This document shows, in pieces, positions 6,324-11,524 of a stretch of 11,524 nt of DNA. Each line of letters begins with the position of its first letter. Position 1 is the first letter of the stretch. The stretch lies in assembly GCA_020431945.1 (NCBI GenBank), contig JAGQHH010000006.1:1-11524 (forward strand), written 5' to 3'. The notes beneath the pieces were generated by a model. That model saw nothing but the letters and a program-made list of their open reading frames with translations, did no database searches and was not told the DNA's origin. A program made the translations under genes and the position numbers. The stretch is from Cyanobacteria bacterium HKST-UBA02. Its GTDB lineage: Bacteria > Cyanobacteriota > Vampirovibrionia > Obscuribacterales > Obscuribacteraceae.

Positions 6324-6746
6324 TCAGTCTCTTCTCTCGGGACAGTCGATCTCAGCCGGAGCGATATCGACACCGGCAAGATGCGCTTCCATGGGGCAGG
6401 AGCAAGCGGATGGCGAGATCTCATCAGCCAGCCTCTTGAGGGAGACCATGATCGAGAGAAGCTTGTGACCGCGCTCGGTGATACTGTGCTCAACCCGGGG
6501 CACCTTTTCGTCATATTTGACCCGGAGAATCATGCCGTGAGCCTCGAGATCCTTGAGTCGCTCCTGCAAGCATTTCATGCTGAGCCCGGGAATCCGGCTC
6601 AAGAACTGTCTGGTGCGGGTGGGCTGAATCGAGACCTCGCGCATGATCTCGACGGTCCACTTTGCCGAGATCAACTTCATGATCGAGTTGATCGGACAAC
6701 CTGCCTGCCTGACTTCCGGTTCGCTGACAACAACTTGCTCGTTCAA
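6324..6746 (-). CDS. HxlR-family winged-helix transcriptional regulator
   Basis: This 140-aa protein has the HxlR (MarR-like, DUF24) pattern. Cys17-Pro-Ile precedes the first helix; then come AKW at 28-30, RQFLSRIPGLSMKCLQERL over 46-64 (recognition helix region), the LEAHGMILR wing approach at 67-75, and VEHSITERGHKL at 85-96. Family members bind DNA as dimers, and several (YodB, HypR) sense electrophiles or oxidants through a cysteine at the place of Cys17. Further cysteines are Cys59 in the helix-turn-helix and Cys115, Cys117 and Cys135 in a tail beyond the usual fold. The start is TTG at 6746-6744, with AAGGAG at 6755-6760 eight bases upstream; no ATG fits as well. It follows the monoheme cytochrome by 81 bases and is the last gene before the hairpin at 6267-6302. 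It is the only DNA-binding protein in the window, so it may control the flanking USP, pump and cytochrome genes. Redox sensing is inference. Confidence 0.9.
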   Translation of the reverse strand: MNEQVVVSEPEVRQAGCPINSIMKLISAKWTVEIMREVSIQPTRTRQFLSRIPGLSMKCLQERLKDLEAHGMILRVKYDEKVPRVEHSITERGHKLLSIMVSLKRLADEISPSACSCPMEAHLAGVDIAPAEIDCPERRD

Positions 6747-6754
6747 AAGAGATT

Positions 6755-6760
6755 CTCCTT
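6755..6760 (-). promoter_or_regulatory. Ribosome binding site supporting a TTG start for the HxlR gene
   Basis: AAGGAG on the minus strand lies eight bases before TTG at 6746-6744. The next in-frame ATG falls at residue 23, after the conserved Cys-Pro motif, so the TTG start is preferred. Confidence 0.65.
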
Positions 6761-6827
6761 GCGTACTGCTTCCAGTCTCGCCAGAGAAGCTCTTTCCGTC
6801 ATCGTCCGAAGTACTGATCGGAGAGGC

Positions 6828-7202
6828 CTATTTACTCTTCTTCTTGGGATCTCCCGCCGGCTTTTTTGCCGGAGCATCTTTTTTGGGCTCTTCTTTGCCG
6901 AGCTTCTTCACATAGAGATAGAGAGGCGTGAGCAAATCGTCGTTGCTGATCAAATGCTCGTAGTGCGGCATGTCGCCCAGGGGCTCGTTGAGATAAGCCT
7001 TGAAAGTGGCATAGGTGACCAGAACATTGGAGCCTTTGATGGGCTTGCCTGGCTTTACAAGGTTGCCGCCGCCCTGATGGCAGCTAGCGCAATGAGTCTT
7101 GAAGAGCTTTTTGCCGTCGGGAGCTTTCTTCTCACCGCTCTTCGCCGCCATGGCTGCAGGCACGGCGATCATCATGAAAAGCACTAAGAGTTTTCTGGTC
7201 AT
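6828..7202 (-). CDS. Exported monoheme c-type cytochrome (class I, c6/c553-like)
   Basis: This 124-aa precursor begins with a short signal peptide (MTRKLLVLFMMIAVPAAMAA, cleavage probably after residue 19 or 20). The mature part is one small cytochrome c domain: haem site CASCH at 38-42, a Gly-rich loop GGGNLVKPGKPIKG, probable distal Met78 in DMPHYEH, and a final helix LLTPLYLYVKKL. The loop recalls class I c6/c553-type electron carriers. The last 20 or so residues are a Lys/Ala/Pro-rich tail (KKDAPAKKPAGDPKKKSK) that could sit on an acidic partner or the envelope surface. AAAAGGAGA precedes the ATG at good spacing. It lies 24 bases downstream of the small membrane protein gene and 81 bases upstream of the HxlR regulator. 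Its redox partner is not in the window; the diheme cytochrome at 2481-3182 is a candidate. Confidence 0.88.
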   Translation of the reverse strand: MTRKLLVLFMMIAVPAAMAAKSGEKKAPDGKKLFKTHCASCHQGGGNLVKPGKPIKGSNVLVTYATFKAYLNEPLGDMPHYEHLISNDDLLTPLYLYVKKLGKEEPKKDAPAKKPAGDPKKKSK

Positions 7203-7226
7203 CGAATTCTCCTTTTAATATCCAGA

Positions 7227-7484
7227 TCAGAAAGGTGCCTTACCGGCAATACCGATATTGGGGTTGTGTGCGATATGAGGCTCTTCCAGCTCATCCAGAC
7301 TGGGCTCCCGGAAGGTGCCGTGCAAGACGTTGCCCGCCGAGTCCTCGACATAGCCGACCTCGGTGGTGACATCCCCTTCCTCATCGCGAAAGCGCGGCTG
7401 CTCCACCATCTTGAAGAACTTGATCACGGCGAGGATATTGAGGATTGCATAGATATAGAATGCGACAACCAGAATTACTTTCAT
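7227..7484 (-). CDS. Small single-span membrane protein coupled to the P-type ATPase gene
   Basis: I recognise no family for this 85-aa product. Residues 2-21 (KVILVVAFYIYAILNILAVI) form one hydrophobic transmembrane segment, followed by KFFK and then a polar, acidic domain (RDEEGD, SLDELEE) with no cysteines. By the positive-inside rule the C-terminal domain is probably cytoplasmic. The ATG at 7484-7482 overlaps the ATPase stop in an ATGA arrangement, and AGAGGGA at 7492-7498 lies seven bases upstream. A longer reading frame reaching 7655 lies antiparallel to no gene but inside the ATPase coding sequence in another frame and is rejected. Strict coupling to the pump suggests a small accessory or regulatory subunit, comparable in idea to KdpF or eukaryotic pump regulators; there is no sequence similarity I can claim to either. 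The monoheme cytochrome follows after 24 bases. Confidence 0.75.
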   Translation of the reverse strand: MKVILVVAFYIYAILNILAVIKFFKMVEQPRFRDEEGDVTTEVGYVEDSAGNVLHGTFREPSLDELEEPHIAHNPNIGIAGKAPF

Positions 7485-10240
7485 GAGCGATTCCCTCTGA
7501 AGAGATTGTAAACCAGACAGAGCCCATAAGAAACAAGCGAAAGACTGATTGCGATACTCAGGCAGGGAAGCTCCAGGGCGGCAGTGTTCAGAACCACCTG
7601 CAGGGGAGGCAGATAGACGGCTCCGGCGGTAAGCAGATAAGAGATGAGCATGCAAAGATACATATATTTATTGACCGAGACCCGCTCTTTGCGGGAATCG
7701 AGGAAAAGCCATCCCCAGGCCTGCATGAGCAGAGCCAGGGCTATGGTTGTAAAAGCTACCGTGGTGACGAAAGTATCGCCTCCGGTTACTATCCGGCTCA
7801 TCTGAATAGCAACCAGCACCGCCGCCGATACGACTATGCTGCGCATGAGTATCTGCTCTTTCTCGAAGGAGCCGAGAAAAGGCGAGCCCGGAGCCCGGGG
7901 AGGACGACTCATGATTCCCGGAGAAGCCTCCTGCATGACGATGCCCAGACCCGGAAAGATATGCATGATCAGATTCAGCCAGAGAAGTTGCAGGGGCGTC
8001 ATCGCCAGGGTTCCGTCACAGGCCATGGCGACAGCCACGGTAATCACAGAAGCCACCGCCGCCGTGAGTAGGTAGCAGATGGAGCGCTTGATGTTCTCGT
8101 AGATTACCCGTCCCTGACGGATTGCACTGACTATGGTGGCGAAATTGTCGTCGGTGATCACCATATTCGCTGCTTCCCGGGCGAGATCCGTACCACCCTT
8201 GCCCATGGCGACACCGATGTCGGACTGCTGCAGAGCAGGAGCGTCGTTGACACCGTCACCGGTCATGGCGACGACTTCGCCCTTTTCCTGAAGAGCGCGA
8301 ACGATATTGAGCTTCATCGCCGGTGTCACCCTGGCCACCACCGAAGTCGAGGCGAGCTTGTTCGAGAGCTCCCGGGAATCGAGCTTGCCGAGCTGGGCTC
8401 CGGTTGTAACCGAATCCTTGCTGCCGTCCACCAGCAGATCGAGCTCTTCGGCGATGGAAGTGGCGGTGGCGAGCTGATCGCCGGTCAGCATCATCACTCT
8501 TATCCCGGCTTGTTTGCACTGGTGCATGGAATCGCTCACGCCTTCCCGGGGAGTGTCCTTCATAGCTATGAGACCGACAAAAACCAGATCTTCATCGAGC
8601 ATGTCGGGCTTGCAGCGATCGTTGTCCTCGTCCAGCTCTTTGATAGCGAAGGCGAGAACCCGCAAGCCATGCCGGGCGAGGTCCTCGTTTTTGTCGGAAT
8701 AATAGCGGCGCTCTTCCGGACCGAACGTCTCGATGCCGCTTCCGGTCAGAATCCGGCTGCAGGCCCCGAGCACCACCTCCGGAGAGCCTTTGACATAGAG
8801 CTCCCGGCAGCCGCCCTCGCCGCGGTGCATGGTGGCCATCATCTTGCGGCTCAGACAAAAAGGAAGCTCGGAGACACGGGGATAATGACTGTGAGTATCC
8901 TGGTCGAGCACACCACTCTTGGATGCCACCACCAGCAAAGCCCCTTCGGTAGGGTCGCCCTGAATCGTCCAGCACTCATTTTCTTCATCGACCTCGAGAC
9001 TGGCATCATTGCAGAGGTATGCCGAGAGAAAGAGCCTGGACAAGACAGGATCCGAGCCGCTGTCCACCGGTCTGGAGTCGCGGACGATCTCACCCACCGG
9101 TGCATAGCCCGAGCCCGTCACCTTCAGGTGCGCTCCTCCGGCGACGATATCGGTGGCGGTGAGCTTGTTCTCGGTAAGTGTGCCAGTCTTATCCGAGCAG
9201 ATTATCGTGGTGCACCCCAGGGTCTCCACCGCAGCAAGCTGGCGAACAAGCGTGCCGAGCTTGACCATTCGCTGCACTCCCAGGGCGAGTGCCAGGGTAG
9301 CCACCACCGGCAGTCCTTCAGGTATGGCAGCCACCGCGAGAGCGATGCCGGCCTCGAGCATCTTCCAGAAATCATGCTTGTAGAGCATGCCTGTGCCGAG
9401 GACGATCGCGCAGACGATGACCGTCAGGATCGTCAGTTGACCGCCAAGCTCCTCGAGATTCTTCTCCAGGGGAGTCGGCTGGCTATGCCCTTCGATAAGG
9501 GACTTTTGAAGCTCGCCCAGGCTGGTCCGGGCTCCTGTACGGAGCACCACTCCGAGACCGCGTCCGTCCAGGACATGGGTGCCGTGATAAGCGATGGTGC
9601 TGAGATTATCCCCGTCACTCCCGTCGCCGCTCAGCAACTCGGCGGACTTCGATTGCGAGAGGCTCTCACCGGTGAGAACCGATTCGTCGATGGTCAGTCC
9701 CGCTGCTTCGATGAGCCGGAGATCGGCAGGCACCCGGGAGCCGGCTTCCAGGACCACTATATCCCCCGGGACCAGATGCCCGGCCGGAACGGTCTGGTCG
9801 TGTCCCTGGCGACGGATTCTAGCCGAAGGCGAGGCGATTTTGGCAAGGGCGGCAAGAGATACGCTGGCTCGCCATTCAGTGAGGAAGCCTACCAGGGCAT
9901 TGATGAAAACAGCTGCCAGGATAGCCGCAGCCTGTAGATGATCGCCTGTCAGAAAGGATATCCCAGAGGCGACCAGGAGAAGCACCACCACCGAGGAGGC
10001 GAATTGACGAATGAGGATCTGTGCCGGAGTGGTTGCCGGTCGCGCTTCCACCTCGTTGAGACCATAGGCGGCGACGCGCTCCTCCACCTGGGACAGGGAT
10101 AGCCCGCTCTCCCTGTCGCTCTCGAAGCGCTCCAGGAGACCGAGACTTTCCATGGCGGCAAAATACTCGAGACCTGGCGAGTCGGACTCGCTAGACTTGG
10201 AATCGGAGTTGGAATGCAAGACTGCGCCAGGTCCGGTCAT
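7481..10240 (-). CDS. P-type cation-transporting ATPase, P2-like, ion specificity unclear
   Basis: This 919-aa ATP-driven membrane pump has the usual P2 layout. There is an N-terminal cation-ATPase domain (about 27-95), the actuator loop with TGES at 190-193, M4 with PEGLP at 307-311, the phosphorylation site DKTGTLT with Asp350, the nucleotide-binding KGSPE at 484-488, MLTGDQ at 584-589, the hinge TGDGVNDAP at 660-668, then M5-M10. All catalytic motifs are intact, so it should hydrolyse ATP. The ion site is not that of SERCA: in a gap-free alignment of M5-M6, Asn768 and Glu771 become Ala728 and Ser731, Thr799 becomes Met759 and Asp800 becomes His760; only Glu308 (E309) and Asn756 (N796) remain. 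Met at the Thr799 place also occurs in PMR1-type pumps, but those keep the Asp. Calcium transport is therefore doubtful. The ATG lies one base after the stop of a USP gene, and the pump stop overlaps the small membrane protein start by four bases. The first 25 residues are Ser-rich and poorly conserved. Confidence 0.93.
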   Translation of the reverse strand: MTGPGAVLHSNSDSKSSESDSPGLEYFAAMESLGLLERFESDRESGLSLSQVEERVAAYGLNEVEARPATTPAQILIRQFASSVVVLLLVASGISFLTGDHLQAAAILAAVFINALVGFLTEWRASVSLAALAKIASPSARIRRQGHDQTVPAGHLVPGDIVVLEAGSRVPADLRLIEAAGLTIDESVLTGESLSQSKSAELLSGDGSDGDNLSTIAYHGTHVLDGRGLGVVLRTGARTSLGELQKSLIEGHSQPTPLEKNLEELGGQLTILTVIVCAIVLGTGMLYKHDFWKMLEAGIALAVAAIPEGLPVVATLALALGVQRMVKLGTLVRQLAAVETLGCTTIICSDKTGTLTENKLTATDIVAGGAHLKVTGSGYAPVGEIVRDSRPVDSGSDPVLSRLFLSAYLCNDASLEVDEENECWTIQGDPTEGALLVVASKSGVLDQDTHSHYPRVSELPFCLSRKMMATMHRGEGGCRELYVKGSPEVVLGACSRILTGSGIETFGPEERRYYSDKNEDLARHGLRVLAFAIKELDEDNDRCKPDMLDEDLVFVGLIAMKDTPREGVSDSMHQCKQAGIRVMMLTGDQLATATSIAEELDLLVDGSKDSVTTGAQLGKLDSRELSNKLASTSVVARVTPAMKLNIVRALQEKGEVVAMTGDGVNDAPALQQSDIGVAMGKGGTDLAREAANMVITDDNFATIVSAIRQGRVIYENIKRSICYLLTAAVASVITVAVAMACDGTLAMTPLQLLWLNLIMHIFPGLGIVMQEASPGIMSRPPRAPGSPFLGSFEKEQILMRSIVVSAAVLVAIQMSRIVTGGDTFVTTVAFTTIALALLMQAWGWLFLDSRKERVSVNKYMYLCMLISYLLTAGAVYLPPLQVVLNTAALELPCLSIAISLSLVSYGLCLVYNLFRGNRS

Positions 10241-10241
10241 C

Positions 10242-10733
10242 TTACTTCTTGCTGGCCGAGGCTTTCTTATCGCCTTTCTTTTCGCCGGCTCTGGCGATGC
10301 GTCCTTTGATGATCTCCACCGAGCAGGGCGCTTTCTTCAGCACCTCCTCGGCAACGCTTCCCAGGAGGAATTTCTGGAATCCCTTTCGACCATGGGAGCC
10401 CATCACCACCAGATCGGCATGCCATTCTTCGGCGCACTTGCAGATCTCCTGGGCGATGAGACCGGAAGTGACTTTAGCTTCCACCGAATTGCCCTTGAGC
10501 TTCTCTTTCAAGAGTGCCCCGGCAGAAGCAGTGATTTCGGCGCACTCCTCATACATCTGCTCCTCGAAACGCTCCGCCGACTCGGGCATGTGCCCCAGAC
10601 CGAACTCTGTGGGCACGATCTCCTTGACCATCAGCACCATGAACTGGTCCTCGTCCTTGAAAGGGCGCTCCACCAGGAACTCCACGGCTTGTTGCGAGCT
10701 CTCGGATCCATCGACAGCCAGTAGAATTTTCAT
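10242..10733 (-). CDS. Universal stress protein UspA family (single domain, ATP motif intact)
   Basis: This 163-aa protein is a single USP domain with MKILLAVDGSESS, a second strand MVLMVKEIVP, ADLVVMGSHG at 106-115, the full ATP-type loop G112-S-H-G115-9x-G125-S126 and a final strand CSVEIIKG. A Lys/Ala/Ser-rich tail (about 145-163) follows, similar in style to those of the tandem USP at 5122-6036 and the monoheme cytochrome. AAGGAGGG at 10739-10746, five bases before the ATG, is one of the strongest sites in the window. It ends one base before the P-type ATPase start, so the two are almost certainly co-expressed. USP next to P2-type ATPase is also known from the mycobacterial DosR regulon (Rv1996 beside ctpF). 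It may tune or report on the pump, but that is inference. Confidence 0.92.
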   Translation of the reverse strand: MKILLAVDGSESSQQAVEFLVERPFKDEDQFMVLMVKEIVPTEFGLGHMPESAERFEEQMYEECAEITASAGALLKEKLKGNSVEAKVTSGLIAQEICKCAEEWHADLVVMGSHGRKGFQKFLLGSVAEEVLKKAPCSVEIIKGRIARAGEKKGDKKASASKK

Positions 10734-10830
10734 GTTTGCCCTCCTTGCTCCGGGATCATCCTTCTGATTGACCCCAGCTAATTGTCGAGGATACCGGAGC
10801 GGCTGACATCGGCCCCAGTATTGAAAAGCT
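10734..10830 (-). other. 97-base spacer between the Sel1 and USP genes
   Basis: This is the longest gap upstream of the USP-pump unit and the natural place for its promoter. Apart from the ribosome binding site at 10739-10746, I see no convincing -35/-10 pair and no hairpin with a T-tract, so neither a promoter nor a terminator is called. Confidence 0.35.
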
Positions 10831-11524
10831 TTACTCAGTACTCTTATTCAAACTTTCTAGCATATGGTCGGCCTGGTCGATGCCTCCCTGGCTGGCCTTC
10901 TTCAGCCAGTGCGCAGCCAGAGTGCTGCTTTTCTGGACACCGAGACCGCGGGCGAACATGCATCCGAGCAAATACTGAGCCTTGGCATTGCCTTTCTCAC
11001 TGGCTTGATTGATCAGCTCGAATGCCCGGGCGTAGTCCTTGCCGACTCCCGTACCGCGCAGATAAAGGACTCCCAGCTGTCCCTGGGCATCACTGTCCCC
11101 GGCAGCGGCGCCCTTCTCGAGCCACTTCACGCCCTCTTCAGGACTCTGCTCGACACCGATGCCATTCACATACATGGCTCCTACCTGACCCTGAGCCGCT
11201 GCTACCCCGAGCTCGGCAGCCCGGCGGTACCATAAGAAGGCTTCTTCGAAAGAGCGAAGCTTGACCAGCTCCAGGGCTCGCTCCAGATACAGTGACGGCT
11301 TGTCGACGGTGTCGACGTCTCCTTTTACCTTTGAAGGAGCAGGACTGGTCAGGGTGGAAGGAACCATGGCCACCACCGGAGTCTTGCTGCTCGTCACCTG
11401 ATAAGGCTCTGCCATTCTCGGTTTGGCCGGCGGTGCCAGAAGTGAGACCGGCTTGCCTTTCCAGCGGCTTTTCATGAGAGGCACCTGATCGGCTTTGCGA
11501 TCGAAACGCACTTCCTGCTGGACT
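10831..11524 (-). CDS. Sel1-repeat protein, 5' end beyond the window
   Basis: The visible part has a low-complexity Pro/Ala/Ser/Lys-rich stretch followed by Sel1-type helical repeats. Counting from the GTG at 11511, the repeats are at about 88-123 (AFLWYRRAAELG, GAMYVNGIGV), 124-159 (GVKWLEKGAAAGD, GVLYLRGTGV) and 160-195 (AFELINQASEKGN, GCMFARGLGV), with part of a fourth at 196-213. These repeats form solenoid scaffolds for protein-protein contacts. The reading frame stays open to the right edge, so the gene probably begins outside; the GTG at 11511 has AGGAA too close to it. An ATG at 11475 is another possible start. No signal peptide or membrane segment is visible. It ends 97 bases before the USP gene at 10733, so co-transcription is possible but not shown. 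Confidence 0.82.
   Translation of the reverse strand, partial: VQQEVRFDRKADQVPLMKSRWKGKPVSLLAPPAKPRMAEPYQVTSSKTPVVAMVPSTLTSPAPSKVKGDVDTVDKPSLYLERALELVKLRSFEEAFLWYRRAAELGVAAAQGQVGAMYVNGIGVEQSPEEGVKWLEKGAAAGDSDAQGQLGVLYLRGTGVGKDYARAFELINQASEKGNAKAQYLLGCMFARGLGVQKSSTLAAHWLKKASQGGIDQADHMLESLNKSTE

Noticed and set aside
6763..6816. GTACTG direct repeat (near 6763 and 6811) as a regulator site
   Set aside because: Two six-base copies about 48 bases apart are not enough to separate from chance, and they do not match a known HxlR-family operator.
6132..7187. 351-codon plus-strand frame across the intergenic region, the HxlR gene and the cytochrome gene
   Set aside because: Most of it is the reverse complement of two well-supported genes, it spans the hairpin at 6267-6302, and it has no domain or ribosome binding site.
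7485..7655. 57-residue N-terminal extension of the small membrane protein
   Set aside because: The extension lies in another frame of the ATPase coding sequence, has no membrane or domain character, and the ATG at 7484 has a good ribosome binding site.
8510..9937. 475-codon plus-strand frame opposite the P-type ATPase
   Set aside because: It is antisense to an unmistakable P-type ATPase with all motifs intact; its His/Gly/Arg-rich translation shows no domain.
1..11524. CRISPR arrays, tRNA or rRNA genes, insertion sequences, attachment sites
   Set aside because: I saw no regularly spaced repeats, no tRNA-like cloverleaf, no rRNA stretches and no transposase or integrase coding sequence on reading both strands.

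Overview
The window is bacterial, dense and GC-rich by eye. All genes but one lie on the minus strand, with short spacers, 4-base ATGA overlaps and strong AGGAGG-type ribosome binding sites. Two exported c-type cytochromes and a P-type cation ATPase point to a respiring bacterium. No ribosomal or other taxonomic marker is present, so I cannot name the lineage. The Ala/Gly-rich N-terminus of the first gene faintly recalls proteins of non-photosynthetic Cyanobacteriota (Obscuribacterales-like), but that is only an impression.

Layout, left to right. Positions 1-283 hold no gene I can support. A plus-strand SpoIIE/RsbU-type PP2C phosphatase follows (284-1474). Its 3' end overlaps by 20 bases the end of a long minus-strand gene series. 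Read in the direction of transcription, that series starts at the right edge. It opens with a Sel1-repeat protein cut by the window edge (10831-11524). Unit A (10733 to 6324) follows: universal stress protein (USP), a 919-aa P-type ATPase, an 85-aa single-span membrane protein overlapping the ATPase stop by 4 bases, a monoheme cytochrome c, and an HxlR-family regulator that starts at TTG. A perfect 13-bp-stem hairpin (6267-6302) and a non-coding stretch separate it from unit B (6036 to 1455). Unit B encodes a tandem USP, a USP, an avidin/streptavidin-family protein, two USPs joined by an ATGA overlap, a diheme cytochrome c, and a degenerate tandem USP.

In total there are six USP genes with eight USP domains, two cytochromes, one ion pump, one possibly cysteine-sensing regulator and one phosphatase. 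This looks like a stress or energy-state island. USPs carrying the G-2x-G-9x-G(S/T) signature may bind ATP. The pump and cytochromes act at the membrane, the HxlR protein is a plausible local regulator, and PP2C phosphatases of this type usually work in partner-switching stress pathways. The joint function is inferred from gene order only. The most unusual elements are a leaderless avidin-fold protein inside a USP operon, a P2-like ATPase whose canonical Ca2+ ligands are mostly replaced (Asp to His in M6), and the small membrane protein apparently co-translated with that pump.
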